Of a DNA stretch of 64,000 nucleotides, positions 1-13,100 are shown in pieces. Position 1 is the stretch's first letter. Every line of letters begins with the position of its first letter. The notes under the pieces are model-generated. The model worked only from the letters and a program-made list of their open reading frames with translations, searched no databases and was not told the DNA's origin. The stretch lies in the NCBI RefSeq assembly GCF_033807575.1, contig NC_084715.1, positions 9,783,349 through 9,847,348 of the forward strand, in the 5' to 3' direction. This stretch comes from Cydia pomonella (taxonomy: Eukaryota > Arthropoda > Insecta > Lepidoptera > Tortricidae). The position numbers and the translations under genes were made by a program.

Positions 1-3000
1 CAATGCGCTCAAATAGTCCTTTTAAGGGCTCTACGACGAAAAGTTTAGGACCTTCTGTCCTAATACTACAATTAAATATTGAAGGTATGTCGCAGTCTAA
101 ATGCGACTACCTCTCTAGATTAGCTAAAGATATTAATGCTGACGTGATTGCCGTGCAGGAACATCACATAAACAATGTAAATAAGTTTAACACCCGCGGT
201 ACAATCGCGGGCTTTGATATGGTAGCCTATACCCTGTCGCCTATTTACGGTTCCGCAATATACACTAGATCATCACTCTCAGACGTGCAGCCTTTGGAAA
301 CATCTTTTGCAAGTAACCTAGAGTCTATAACTGTTTGAGTTTCAAACATTACAATTACTTCCATATACAAGCCTCCGAATAACATCTTACCAGACCCACC
401 CTTTAAAATCTATCCTCACCCCGCCATCTACATAGGTGACTTTAACTGTCGGCACTCTGCATGGGGGTACTCATCGAGCGATTCAAACGGAGAATCTCTA
501 AATGAGTGTAGTCTGAAAGAAAACCTTCATCACGTATTCGATGCAAAACAGAGGGGCTCTTTCCGATCGGCAAGATGGCATCGTGATACAAACCCTGATC
601 TTTGCTTTGTCTCCCGAGATGAACATGGTAACATACTACCTATCAACCGCACCATCCTGCACGATTTTCCAAGAAGTCAACACCGCCCTGCGCTTATCAA
701 GATAGGTTTGGAGGTACCGTTGGTGAATTCTGTACCCAAACCGAGATGGAACTTTAGCAAAGCTGACTGGGATTCATACAAACAGCAGATGGACGCTAAC
801 ATCAGATGGATTAAACCTGTCGCATCCAACTATAATAGGTTCTGTGGGCTTGTGTTAAGCACAGCAAAGAAATTCATCCCAAGAGGTTTCCGTAAGGAAT
901 ACATCCCCGGATGGTCCTCTGAGACCGAAGACGCGTACCGCTCGTATCTTGCTACACAGAACACCGATACAGTTAACGAACTGATAACCAAGCTGGACGA
1001 ATGCCGCCGACAGAAATGGCTGGAAAATGTCGAGAGCATGGACTTCACCCATTCGAGCAGAAAAAGCTGGGCAATGCTACGAAAACTCGGTGGCGCTTCG
1101 GAACCAGAAAAAAAGGAATCCACTGTCCACCCGGATGCGGTGGCGGAGCGTCTAAAACGAGTCACAAAAAGCGCCTCTGTTGACAAAGATTTCGCGAGAA
1201 CCATCCGACGCAAAAACCAAACCACAGTACGCGCCAATGAAAAAAGTGACCTTTTGGATTCCTCCTTCACATCCGAAGAAGTTTCCATCGCTCTGAGGCA
1301 AACAAAATGCGGAAAATCAGCCGGGTTCGACAATATCTACCCCGAATTTTTCACCCACTTGGGTAAAAGGGCCATTCGATGGCTGGCTGATTTCTTTAAC
1401 GATATCTATAACTCCACCACGTTGCCCCCTGTTTTTATGAAGTCTAAAGTTATAGCGATTCTCAAGCCCGGGAAAACTCCTGATGATGCAGCAAATTATC
1501 GACCCATATCTCTACTAAGCGTTGCATATAAAATCCTAGAACGCCTTTTATACAATCGTTTGAAGCATATAGTTGACCAAGAAATACCTATCGAACAGGC
1601 GGGTTTCCGGGCTGGTCGCAGCTGTGCAGATCAGGTTCTCGCACTCACCAGCCATATAGAAGCGGGTTTCCAGAGAAACCAGAAAACCCTTGCAGCGTTC
1701 GTGGACCTGAGCGCGGCGTACGACACGGTCTGGACAGATGGCCTTTTACACAAGTTTAGCGATATAATTCCATCGGCAAAAATCCTTCGCCTTCTCAAAA
1801 GCATGCTGGGCCCACGTAAAATTAAGGTTCTTCTTGGAGACAGGGAAAGTCGATTTAGACTTTTGAAGAATGGACTTCCTCAAGGGTCGGTCTTGGCTCC
1901 TCTCCTGTTTAATATATATACCCGTGATATACCTGCTACAAAATGCGACAAATTTTTGTATGCTGACGACTTGGCTCTCACAGTTCAAACTAAGAACTTC
2001 GAAAATGGGGAAATGGTACTGACTTACAAACTCTTAACGAGTATTACACAAAATGGAGACTCTGCCCAAACCCCACAAAAACCGAAGTAGCTGCCTTCCA
2101 CCTTTCTAACAGCCAAGCACGAAGAGAAGTAGACGTTACTTTTTGCGGGAAAAGGCTCCAACATAATTTCTACCCGAAGTACCTGGGGGTAACCCTCGAC
2201 CGATCTCTGACTTACAAGCCCCACCTGGAGAATCTAGGTCAGAAATTAAAAACTAGGGTTAACCTTATTAATAAACTCACGGGAACAACCTGGGGAGCAC
2301 GAGGCCGTATCCTGCGCACCACTAGCCTGGCCCTTGTCTACCCAACAGCAGAGTACTGTGCCGCAGTGTGGTACAAAAGCGCACACACAAGTAAAGTCGA
2401 TGTCCAACTTAATCGAGCTATGCGTACAATAACGGGCTGCCTATTACCAACGCCTACACATTGGCTTCCTGTTCTTTCTCATATTGCGCCGCCAGAAATA
2501 CGCAGAACACACGCTGCCTCGAGGGAATGGGAGAAATCTAAGAAAGGCATGCTTCCCATCAGCAAAACACTTGATCACCTTCCCAATGCACGTCTCAGAT
2601 CTCGCAGACCTATCTGGTCAGATTCCCAAATCATAGGCCCAGAACGCTTCTGCGTTAACTTACAATGGACGAAGAGCTGGAACACGTATAATACACAGTC
2701 ACAAATTTCCATCGCCGATATACTCCCAACAAAAGAACCACCCGGGCTTGATGAGACACGAAAAATATGGGTTACACTGAATAGAATAAGGACCGATGTC
2801 AGCTGCTGCAACCATAATCTCCATAAATGGGGCTATAAGCCCTCACCAAACTGCGACTGTGGCGCGCCAGACCAGACAACCACGCACATCGTGGAGGAAT
2901 GCCCCATGAGATGTTTTTCTGGAGGCATGAAAGAGCTGCACGCGATAACTGCGGATGCCAGGGAATGGCTATCAAACTTAGACCTTAAACTTTGACTATA

Positions 3001-3066
3001 ACGTTACTTTTGTAAACTTGATTTGTATTTTATTTTTCCAATAAAGCCATACGATAATAATAATAC
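1..3066 (+). mobile_element. Non-LTR retrotransposon (LINE), 5' cut by window edge
   Basis: The stretch translates as an endonuclease/reverse transcriptase polyprotein followed by an A/T-rich 3' end with AATAAA-type sequence and a short (TAA/ATA)n tail around 3050-3066. Such a tail is typical of LINEs that end in simple repeats instead of long poly(A). A related 3' tail ('aaagccatacgat' plus ATA repeats) recurs near 49885, so the family has other copies. The clade is probably in the Jockey group, judged only from the look of the endonuclease and the C-terminal CCHC-like motif. No target-site duplication can be checked because the 5' end is outside the window. Confidence 0.9.
3..2995 (+). pseudogene. 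LINE endonuclease-reverse transcriptase, disabled
   Basis: The frame starting at position 3 encodes an AP-like endonuclease (QLNIEG start, GDFNCRHSAWG, late SQHRPA region) and runs into an RT with the motifs YRPISLLSVAYK, AGFRAGRSCADQ, GLPQGSVLAPLLFN and YADDLAL at about 1950-1975. A TGA at 336-338 interrupts the endonuclease, but the same frame stays open on both sides. A frameshift near 2030-2045 moves the thumb/C-terminal part to another frame (2036-2995). That part ends with a CDCG...THIVEECP zinc-knuckle-like motif. With one nonsense and one frameshift change over 3 kb, the copy is young but not functional as it stands. Confidence 0.88.
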
Positions 3067-3265
3067 CATCTTTAAATAAAAGTTTGTTTAAATTTCTGGG
3101 TCAAAGTCCTATTTCTGAGAGAACTGACAAGTCAGTTTAGTCAGTTGCCACATAGCATGAACTTCTAAAACCATTAATGCAAGGAATCACAGCTACAGTC
3201 TTAGTTGACCATCAGTGAACCTTATGTATTCACAATAAGATTTATAATTTATCAAACGGTGTCTA

Positions 3266-3267
3266 GT

Positions 3268-3299
<32 letters not shown>
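3266..3299. repeat. (TG)n microsatellite
   Basis: A run of TG dinucleotides with one TTTG interruption, between the LINE and the zinc-finger gene. The rest of 3067-3465 holds no gene that I can see; the 3' UTR of the minus-strand zinc-finger gene probably lies here. Confidence 0.9.
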
Positions 3300-3300
<1 letters not shown>

Positions 3301-3465
3301 ATGTGTAGTACCACGTGCCTTTTCAACGCATGTCGACCACCGGCTACATCCGATCGTTCATTATGAATCTACTGGCTAACAATATAGGGTTGATATTTGA
3401 TAAACATTGAACATCGTTCCGACCGTTTTATTTTATAGCGCCTCTAGTTTCGTAGCCTACTACTA

Positions 3466-6400
3466 CTAACCGTAGTCGACCGGGTCCGCGTTGTCGGGCA
3501 CCATAGCGTGCACCTTGAGATGGTTCATCAGATCGCACTTGCGCACGTAGCGCACTCCACAAAGGTTGCAGGCGTGGGGGCGGTCGTTCTGGTGGGCCAC
3601 CATGTGGTTCATCAGGGCGGCTTTCTTGCGGAACCGCCGTGAACAGAAGTCGCATGGCCATGGTCGCATTGCTGTGTACTGATCCTGTAGAAAAGACACT
3701 TCTTTATTGCATCTGCAATGCACGCTTGACAACTGCTTCCTTACATGGATCCATAAATGCTTGCATAGTAATCTCCATTACTAGTTCCTGCACATATAGG
3801 TATAGTCGTTCGTTTTGTAGCTGGCCCCGAACGGCTAATCCTGTGACTATTGAAAGTAAAACCGCACGCGCTACTTACCTACATAAAAAAAAGTTTCGTT
3901 CGCTTTAACCGGTTATTGAACTACGACTCTATGGGTACTGCAATAAGATTCAAAATGAGCTAATAGAAGAACATGTTGCGAGGCTGTGTGGTCCAGCGTC
4001 CGTACTTTTCGTACCGTAGATGGAAAAATGACATCACGCTACATAGAGCATGATTCTAATTAGTATTTTCGTAATATTTAATCATTTTTCAACCTCTTTC
4101 GGTAATTTATTATTTATTTATTTATCATCTTATCACTCTACTAAATAAGAGATTATTATTTATTAAAATTAATATATAATTTTGATATTAGCCGGGTCCA
4201 CACAGAGCGAGCATACGGCATATGTCGGCGCGATCGGGCGAGGAAAACGCACGCGCCGCCTCGGCCGAGGCACGTCTACACTGGCCGGTTTGTGCGTGAG
4301 GAAATAGCCTCGCGCGTACGTGCTCGCTCGCTCGCTCTGTGTGGGCCCGCCCAATGACGTAATTTAACATACAGGGAGTTTTTTTACAACACTACAAATT
4401 TAGATAACTTACCTGTTGACGCGTAGAAAAATAAATACTTGTCACGTAAAATACACTGTTAAAAATCAAAATTAGGCGGGTCCACACAGAGCGAGCGAGC
4501 GAGCACGCACGTGCGAGGCAATTTCCTCACGCACAAACCGGCCAGTGTAGACGTGCCTCGGCCGAGGCGGCGTGCTCGGGCGAGGAAAACGCACGCGCCG
4601 CCTCGGCCGAGGCACGTCTACACTGGCCGGTTTGTACGTGAGTAAATTGCCTCGTGCGTATGCTCGCCTTGTGTGGACCCGGCTATTTTTGCGTCAACGG
4701 CATGAAATGTACGGGCCCTGATGTGGTCCTTCTTCAGTTACTGAGTGCCGGCGAGTCGATAAAACCAGTCTAAAATGTGTCATCGAGATGCGTAACAAGG
4801 GCGCTTTATCGGAGAGCGCACTTACACTGGTTTTTTGAGCGTTGGACTATAGCCCGCGCTCAGGTGCCAATTAGAATTATTTTTTGAATATAGTAGCACG
4901 CGCGGCTTTACTTGGACAAACGACTATAAAAATAATTTAGTAACATTGTTTTCAATATTTTTGTAATCATCTCATAATATGTTGTAAGCATTGACATATA
5001 TATCTAAGGACCGGCCTTACGGGCACTAAGAATGGTGCTAGTTCAGCAGTGTCACTCACGAATTCGAGCCAATCGTGCAGTCTAACGCAACTAGTTGCGA
5101 CCAATCGCGCGCGTGGTGCGAACTCATCAAACAATCGCGTTGTGGTGTTAGACTGCACGATTGGCTCGAATTCGTGCGCGTGACAGCGCTGTGTACTGGC
5201 CCCATTCTTATTACCCGGAAGGCCCGTCTTTAGGTATATATGCCCATGGTTGTAAACCGGTGCGTGATATACGTGTGTAAGAGTAAATTTGTATCTTATT
5301 ATCAGTGCTAGGTAGTTAAATAAAACATGGTCTCACCAATAATGTTTAAGAAAATCCATTCGGTAGTTGTTGTCTCTAAAGCATCTCACAGGCCACATTA
5401 TTAATTTTACTTCTTGTCAGCCTACATGACTTTGAACAAGTTTTTCCACAAAAGCAATAATACACTCCAAAAAATTAACTTAGCATTTACCAATCTATGT
5501 ATTAAAATGTATTATCATGCAACACTGTTATTTTATTATGTAAGATAGGTACAACTATAATCTTCAACCAAAACACTGACCATTATCACTAACAAAATAA
5601 TGATTATGAAGTAATCCTTACTGTGGAGCATTTAACATAAATTAAAACAACTTTATCTTCTAGTCTAGCTATAAAAATAATGTCAGACACATGATGATGT
5701 ATTAATTTCGACATTAAAATGGTATGGAAGTAAACAAACTGTTAACAAAAATGTTTAATAAAGTTAAAACATACAAAAATAATGTTAACGCAAATATTAC
5801 AATCATCTAAACAGCACTTACCTGATCTGTGGGAAGTGGTACATCAATGTCATTTTCCTCTTTTATGTCTAATACCGGGTTTGTGAAGTGTTCCAAGGGT
5901 ACCTCGACTCTGAAATTATACAAACTAACAATCAAATATTAATTACAATTTGTAATAGATACAATAAGTATATTTCTTTGTAGATCCTGCAGGAACATTG
6001 CATTTATTGTGTAAATGCATGCAGCCTGTTTCATCTCCATCTAGGTTTATGTTTGTCTATTTCCATTTAAAGTTTATGGCTAGAGATAGCTAAAGAAAAT
6101 ATGTTAAATGTTGATAGTTAAAATAAGTCTTTGGCAAAAATTTCATTTTTGGTATAAGGTTTTATCGCTGACTGTACTTTTCTTTCCACAACTAATACTC
6201 ATCGAGACAATTCTAAAAACCCCAAACACAATTAGGTTACGTTGTTTTATCACAGAGTTTCTATGGCCACCTCATGTCTCCATCATCAGATCATCTCGAT
6301 GGTACCATAATATTGCATTGTCACCCAACTTACATATGTATGCAAATTTTCAGCTTCTTCAGAAACCGGGAAGTGGGTCAAATTTAACTTGCAAGATTTG

Positions 6401-8785
6401 ATTACATACAGACAACAGTCAGGTGAAAGTAAATAAAAACTTGTAAAAAGTCTGTCAAGCCATTTCCGTCAGTAGAAAAAAGCGGCGAATAATAAAAAAT
6501 TGGCAGGAAGGGGTTATCATCCCATAGAAAATATAAATTTTGCGCCTTTTTCTACTGACAAAGTTGTTTGACCTGCATACTTATATACTTTACCACCATA
6601 AAGTATATATATGCATATACACTTTAGGTGCAAAATTGTCCCAATACTAGCATCTTAGTAGAATGTGGAAAAGTTGATGTTGTAGAAGGGGAGGGGCACA
6701 TGATTAATACATTAAGTACTCCTAGAAATTTTCTATAAATCAGCCTAACATGATGTACTTGGCATTTACAATTATTTTGTAATTTAGAATTGAAAAGTAG
6801 AAAAATACATTATTTTTTGAATTATTTTTATTTCCTCCTTAGGAAACTCCAAATTGTTGTGAGAGTGCAGGTGGCCTAGCGGTAAGAGCGTGCGGCTCGC
6901 AATCCGGAGGTCGCGGGTTCAAACCCCGCTCATACCAATGAGTTTTTCGGAAAATATATACGAAATATCATTTGATATTTACCAGTCGCTTTTCAGTTAA
7001 GGAAAACATCGTGAGGAAACCTGACTAATCCCAATAAGGCCTAGTTTACCTTCTGGGTTGGAAGGTCAGATGGCAGTTGCTTTCGTAAAAACTAGTGCCT
7101 ACGCCAATTCTCTGGGGATTAGTAGCCAAGCGGACTCCAGGCGCAAGGAAGAATGTATGTATGTTTGTAAACACTTTATTGTACAGTCAGCCAAGAAAGT
7201 GGTTTACCACTTTTCGACTCTATTTGTCAAGTAATAGTTGAAAAGTGGTAAACCACTTTCTTGGCTGACTGTACATAAGGGACAGGTAATAAAAGGATAC
7301 AATAAAAAATAATAATGTTGGCAATGTACAAAGGCAAAATTATCCCTATAAGGAATATCTTCCAGTCAACATGACTCAAGATGATGACTTTGTTAAATTT
7401 TGACTTTTTGTAATAGTTTTTTATTTATTTTATCCCATAAAAAATATTACAAACTGATTTATTCATTATTTAAAATAAAGAAACATGTTAAATATGGATA
7501 GCAAAATGCTTTCAACAATAGCTTTTGCGATTTTGCCCTCTTTTTAAGACATCCAAGAGTTGGGCCCTAAAAATGACAGTTTTTGTTAGGTGGGTCGGAG
7601 CCCAATCAACTTTGGGAACCACTGTTGTAGGGTTAATAATTAGAAATAATAATAAAACCAAACAACTGACCTGTCCTGCCCCTCAGTCCAGTCATCCGTG
7701 ATCACCTCCTCCGTAACACATTCCACACTGGGATCCACAGCCAATTCGGCAGCATCCGTGTAACTGACTACATCCTGAGACAAGAACATCAGATTCTCTG
7801 CTGCTATCTGATCTGTGTCTTGTATAATTACTTCTGAGCTCTGCAAATGTAAAAATTCATGAGATGGATGTTTAATAATCCTGTGAGGAAATGCCATGTG
7901 CATCTCTATTTTAGTTTTGCTTACTTTAATTTTAGTTTTATATTTTGATTGTAATAGTTTTTCATAATATGTATAATGTAATCCAGGCATCAGCAATTAG
8001 ATCCAATTCTACTTGTTTGTTTATTAAATAAGCAAATGTAAATACATAGATTAGCTGTCTGGATACAAACCATATTCCATTTAGTGACCCTGATTTAGTT
8101 ATATTAAGTCGTATTTAGTTATCGCAAGTCATATCTAAAATGTTCTAGCAAGTGAAACATTATGATAAAAAATCATTTTGAAGTTAGAGGTTTTTAATTA
8201 ATACATTTTCCAATTACAAAAAATGAAAATAATTAGTTTTATTGTGCTACTCATCAACCTGATGTAATAAAAAATATTTGTTTTCATATGTCCATGTTAA
8301 ACTTATCTACATGAAGATATTAACCCGTTAGAACCCAGACATGTATACTCTATTGGTATATATCTTATGACAACAATACATGATTCAATACTGACATCGT
8401 ATGATGTCAATGGGCACTCTTTTGTAACATAAGACTTAAATTGAATTATAAAGTAAATTTTCATGTACCATCAGCCACAAAAGTGCATGGCGACTTTATC
8501 AATGAATTCGTTCATAATTTGTCCATGCAATTTCACAGCTCACTGTACCAATATTACAAAAAACTTGTATTTACCATATTGGAGTAAGAACTAGCTTGCA
8601 CATTATCCAAGCCACAGATGACCTCTGAAGCCACTACACCAGGGATGTGCTAAAAGTATAATATACATTTTTAATATAAATATTAGAATCATTTAATTTA
8701 TTTAAAAGATAAGACTATTATTTACCTTTGACTCCACTTCTTCCTCCTCCCAGTGGAGATTGAAATCTTCACCTTCACCATCCAT
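3466..8785 (-). CDS. C2H2 zinc-finger protein, five exons, 203 aa
   Basis: Exons in transcription order are 8785-8726, 8649-8575, 7840-7671, 5909-5822 and 3684-3466. All have GT donors and AG acceptors, and the 612-nt coding sequence joins in frame from an ATG at 8785 to a TAG at 3466. The protein starts MDGEGEDFNLHWEEEE, has an acidic middle of about 110 residues, then two C2H2 fingers: C142-C145-H158-H162 and C170-C173-H186-H190. It ends NADPVDYG. This is probably a nuclear DNA-binding factor. I do not recognise a specific orthologue. A 5' UTR intron is suggested by a donor-like site at 9186/9187 and an acceptor-like site near 8815. Introns 3 and 4 carry a SINE, an hAT-like end and several foldback elements. 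Confidence 0.85.
4190..4352. mobile_element. Foldback MITE, GGGTCCACAC family, copy 1
   Basis: The element begins GCCGGGTCCACACAGAGCGAG and ends with the near reverse complement CTCTGTGTGGGCCCGCC. It has a GC-rich core around CGCCTCGGCCGAGGCACG. It is much richer in GC than the flanks. Non-autonomous DNA transposon, in intron 4 of the zinc-finger gene. Confidence 0.75.
4474..4687. mobile_element. Foldback MITE, GGGTCCACAC family, copy 2
   Basis: Same family as the element at 4190-4352, about 120 bp away. It begins GGCGGGTCCACACAGAGCG and ends GTGTGGACCCGGC, with TA on both sides, so a TA target duplication is plausible. The core contains CGCCTCGGCCGAGGCACG and its inverted partner twice, as if two units had fused. 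It is longer than copy 1. Confidence 0.75.
4993..5242. mobile_element. Foldback MITE with about 110-bp arms
   Basis: The left arm starts CATATATATCTAAGGACCGG and the right arm ends as its near reverse complement (CCCGTCTTTAGGTATATATG). Inner arms share GTGCAGTCTAACGC and GAATTCGAGCCAATCGTGCA in opposite orientation. No coding capacity. The rest of 5243-5821 is AT-rich intron where I see nothing else. Confidence 0.75.
6121..6450 (+). mobile_element. Interspersed repeat family A, copy 1 (330 bp)
   Basis: It begins AAATAAGTCTTTGGC and ends AAAACTTGTAAAAAG. A 330-bp copy with the same ends is at 14581-14910 in the same orientation. Reverse-oriented copies are at 19617-19830 and 23404-23748, and a more diverged relative is at about 20160-20330. 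No ORF is conserved between copies, so it is non-autonomous. The superfamily is not evident. Confidence 0.8.
6868..7150 (+). mobile_element. tRNA-derived SINE
   Basis: It has a tRNA-like head with Pol III box A at 6872-6882 (TGGCCTAGCGG) and box B at 6916-6926 (GGTTCAAACCC). The head is followed by an unrelated body of about 200 bp and a short TGTATG-type tail near 7150. It sits in intron 3 of the zinc-finger gene. Not called a tRNA gene because the SINE body is attached and the cloverleaf is imperfect. Confidence 0.8.
7180..7275. mobile_element. Short foldback element, GTACAGTCAG ends
   Basis: It is a near-perfect palindrome of about 95 bp. The left arm starts GTACAGTCAGCCAAGAAAGT and the right arm is its exact reverse complement, with a loop of about 25 bp around CTCTATTTGTCAAG. 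The ends resemble the foldbacks at 43451-43603 and 49937-50019, suggesting one MITE superfamily. Confidence 0.8.
7541..7627. mobile_element. hAT-like terminal fragment
   Basis: About 85 bp ending GGGTCGGAGCCCAATCAACT and TTTGGGAACCACTG. The reverse complement, CAGTGGTTCCCAAA, is a common hAT-type terminus. A second copy of the same end is at 29057-29147. No opposite end is seen nearby. Confidence 0.65.
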
Positions 8786-10105
8786 TTTGGTTTTCTGTTA
8801 TGTACCATCCATAACTAAAGTAAACAAATAAAATAATGAGTTCAATTAGACCCATCATTTAACTAAAACAGGCACAGTAAGCAACAAGCACGGGACCCTT
8901 ATGGATACCACAATCTTGTCAACAATATTCTATACATCCTATATAATTCCTAAACCAAAACATCAACATAACCTTATTTAACAACATATTATTTTCCCTG
9001 ACAAGGATCTATAAGCGGACGACGAACTAAAGATGGAAAATTCTAATAAAGGAAAAGCCACTTCCCTATTGAAACATGGCATAATCAAACAGAAAAACTG
9101 AACAAAAATGGTGTCAACAGCTATAGACATAAACGCTTAGGTTATCCTTGTCAAACGAATAGGTTAATAAACATTGATTTTCTTACCGATTTTTACCAAC
9201 ATTTGGATGAACAAAGCTTCTAAATCATGAATCGCAATGAATTTCGAGATAATCGAAGCTATAACATATAACTATACGTTTACATGACGCAATCAAAGAA
9301 CGTATCAATACTGACAATACTTGAAAATTGGTTATATTAAAATGTCGCCAAAACATTTAGAGTACTAACCAGTCATTAAACTAAATAATAATATTTTAAA
9401 ACGTATTTAGCTGTTTATTTGGTTAAATTTGTAACAATTTGGTTAATAAAGGAATGGCAATCTTCTTTCTTCCATTTCCACAATCCATCCATTTTATGTT
9501 TCGTTATACCTTAAACGATTAAATAAACACAAATTTCTATTTATATTCTCTACGCTTTTCGTTGTTTGATGATAGATACACTAAAATCATTAATTGGTTC
9601 ATACAAATAATTTATATTTATTTGATTTCTGAGTAAATACGTATTTTTTTATATTTTAAGTTCCAAAATTATTAATATATATCTGCGTAGTACGAAGCGT
9701 TTTACTTCTTGAGGCGTTTTCATATTTCAAAGTAAACCTAAGCATGCATCGTCATGAATAGTAAGGTACATGCTTATAGTTAAGAAATGGCTACAAATGC
9801 CTCTAGCGTAATCATTTCTTTTTATTTCAATAGAGGGCGTGATAATCAAAATTTAGATAAATATTTACGTGGACGTTGTCAATGTCAAAAAGAACTGTCA
9901 AAACAATACAATCATAGAACGTAGTGATTATATGCTCTTTGAATACAATACTTGTCAGACTTATGTACTGTGCTGTGCTGAAAAATTTATTATCTGAAAG
10001 TGCTAAGATAAAATATAATATTATGCTCAAAAAATCTTTATAACCACCGAGTATAATCTTTAACTGGGCTTGGTTCATTCCTATTAATTAAATTTATATT
10101 CAACC
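8786..10105. promoter_or_regulatory. Divergent intergenic region of zinc-finger gene and COG8
   Basis: The 1.3-kb gap separates the start codons of the two head-to-head genes. It should hold both core promoters and 5' UTRs. A likely minus-strand non-coding first exon ends near 9187 (donor GTAAGAAA on the minus strand). No motif decides the exact start sites. Apart from this the stretch is AT-rich with no recognised element. Confidence 0.5.
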
Positions 10106-13100
10106 ATGGCTCAAGAACTAACCGAACTGTGCCAGTTGTTGTTCCCTGATTCCATCAGCGGTAAGAATCTATTCTCCACTTACTATTCCAGGGAATTGTT
10201 CGCTACTGTTACGGTATCATATATAGTAGGGCGATGCTACAATAACCCTTGTGACTTGACCATTGATTATAATACTAAGCGTACCTATACTATTTTCCAT
10301 GCATTATTATTTACGAAATAATATCCGTTAATAATATATTTATTTCAGAAAATGCAGAATACTTCAGTGAAATCAATGAATACATAAAAAAAGTGGGTTC
10401 ACAAAATTGGGATCACATAAGAAAAGAGCCAGAAAGATTGACTGAAGAAATGAACCAACTGACAGAACAAACTCAAGACCTGGCATTTACAAATTACAAG
10501 ACATTTGTGGAGACGGCAGAGATCTCACGGACCATCATGAAGGACCTTGGGAATTCTAAAGAATCATTAACAAAATTCCTTGAGGCTACTCCTGACTTTA
10601 TACAGGAATGTGAGAATTTTTCGCAAATGGCTGGAAATATTGTTAAGGAGAAAAGGTAGGTACAAAAATAGTAATGGTAAATCTTGAAATATTCCTTATA
10701 CCATAAATATTCCAGCCAGTACTCCAGTATTAACATGAGACACCATTTATTTTAACATTCACATTTTAAATTCCAGTCGCTACAGTTCCATACGCAACCA
10801 GAGTGAGAAGTTGCTGGAACTATTAGAATTGCCTGCATTGATGCGTGAAGCCCTCTCTGCCGAGGACTATGAGAGTGCTTTGGACATCTTCACATTCATT
10901 CGGAACTTATCTAAGCGGTATTCCGAGATACCTTTAGTTCAGGTTTGTACACAATAAAACACTTATTTTAACCTCATAAATTCCGGGCCAGTTTTTGTGT
11001 TTTTGAATTTGGATGGCCCTTTAATAAAACGCGCATTGGAAATTTGCAAGTCCTTGAAACAACAACAATCACATGATTTCCAGGATAAACTAGATCTGGT
11101 GTTTCATTCCAATAGGTTATAAAATGAATGAAATGAATGGTTATGTTGAAGGGATAAGTTCACCTTTGTACTTAGCTAGCTTTTCCTAATTGTAAGTTCC
11201 TTTTATTATGTTTTTGTATAATAAAGAGTTTACTACTACTACTACTTAAAATATGAACTATTAAATTATCCTTCTTTGCTTGTATCTATGCATCCATTCC
11301 AACTAACCTCACTAACAATTTAGCAAAGATATATAAATCATGCACGGCAATAAAATGGTAAAGTAAAAAAAAAAATTTAACCTCCCATATAATTTAATTT
11401 TTTTAATTTTTACGCTTTAACCCATTGGTGTGGGGTATCATTGGATAGGTTTTATGAAATGAAAACGGGTCTCCAACAACCATTTTTAGGGTTCCGTACC
11501 TAAAGGGTAAAATGGGATATAATATATATTATTATTAAAGCTTTATTTATTCCATATTTTTTTAACAGTTTTATATATATTATTTGACATGAATGATAGT
11601 TTTATATGGACCCCGTTTGGGTAAAAGCCTCCTCCAACTTATGCCACTTTTCACGGTCTTTGGCTGACTCCATCCAGCTTGCACCTGCGACCTTATGAAT
11701 GTCTTCTACCCAACGCCTTCATGGCTTGCTTGATTTCCTTTTTCCTTGTGCTATAGGCCCTGATCATGTTGTTGTTTTAAGTGTCCATCTTTTATCATTA
11801 AGTCTAGCAATATGGCCTGCCCATTTCCATTTGAGTCTCAGTGCATGCTGTAGGGAATCTGTGAGTTTGGTTCTCTTTCTTATATCTTCGTTTCTTACTT
11901 TGTGTATTTTCCTTAAATGTAGACTGGAACATAAACGGGCTATTGTCCAATAAAAAGGAATTAGAAATCATACTTGAAACAAATAAAATAGAACAACAAA
12001 AAACAATTCAAATTACAAAACTATAATGTTTATAATACAGATTCACCCTGATGGGACCTCCCATGGAGGAACAGCAATAATAATCAAGAGCAGTATAAAA
12101 CACTATCCACATAGTGAACACAAAGAAAACTATCTCCAAAGTACCACTATAACAGTGCAGGATAGAATTGGAGAAATAAATATAAGTGCTGTGTATTGCC
12201 CTCCCAGATTTTCTATTAAGGAAGAAATGTTTCAGAACTATTTTATGAGTCTAGGCAAAAGGTTCATCAGTGGAGGCGACTGGAACAGTAAACATACTCA
12301 CTGGGGCTCCCGTCTGGTAACAACCAGGGTTTGTGAATTGAAAAAATGTATTGACAACCTGAAACTGATGACCTTATCAACCGGAGAACCTACATATTGG
12401 CCTACTGATACAAATAAAGTTCCTGACCGGCTGGACTTCTTCATAATCAAAGGCTTTTCTGATACATATTTTGATATTGGGAGTTGTTTTGATAGTTCCT
12501 CTGATCACTCACCCGTCATAGGGACATTTAGTGCATATGTAATGCAAAGAGAACAGCCATTAGCATTATGTAATCATAGAACAAACTGGACTGCTTTCAC
12601 AGAACATCTAGAAAAACATAATTTGAGGGTTAAGCTAAAGACTGAGGAAGATATTGATGAGGCAACCTTCTACATAACAAACAAGATACAAGAAGCTGCC
12701 TGGCAGTCAACTCCATGCATTAAGACTAGAAGCTCCACAAAAAATATATCCCTGGAAATAAGAGACAAGGTTAAAGAGAAAAGACAACTAAGAAGAAGAT
12801 GGCAAACAAGTAGGTATAGAGAAGATAAAATTGCATTTAACAGAGCTGCCAGAGAACTAAAAGGTCTAAAAGCAATGATAAAGCATCATGAAAACCAAAC
12901 ATTTCACCAAAAGTCAGTCCCCTCTGATGCTCAGTAACAAACTTTTGGTATACAAATGTATTATAAAACCTATCTGGACGTATGGTATACAACTCTGGGG
13001 TTCAGCCAGCAATTCTAACCTCGAGATCATTCAAAGATTAGGGAAAGATTAGGGGATTAGGGAAAGATTAGGGAATGATCTCGAGGTTAGAATTGCTGGC

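Noticed and set aside
830..1333. 167-codon minus-strand ORF
   Set aside because: It is antisense to the LINE reverse transcriptase and has no domain.
3639..3908. 89-codon plus-strand ORF
   Set aside because: It is antisense to and beyond the last zinc-finger exon, with no domain.
6868..6940. tRNA gene
   Set aside because: It has Pol III boxes and a tRNA-like head, but the cloverleaf is imperfect and a SINE body follows directly.
13033..13072. Interstitial telomere repeat (TTAGG)n
   Set aside because: Only about four irregular GATTAGGG words, with no perfect TTAGG tandem run.
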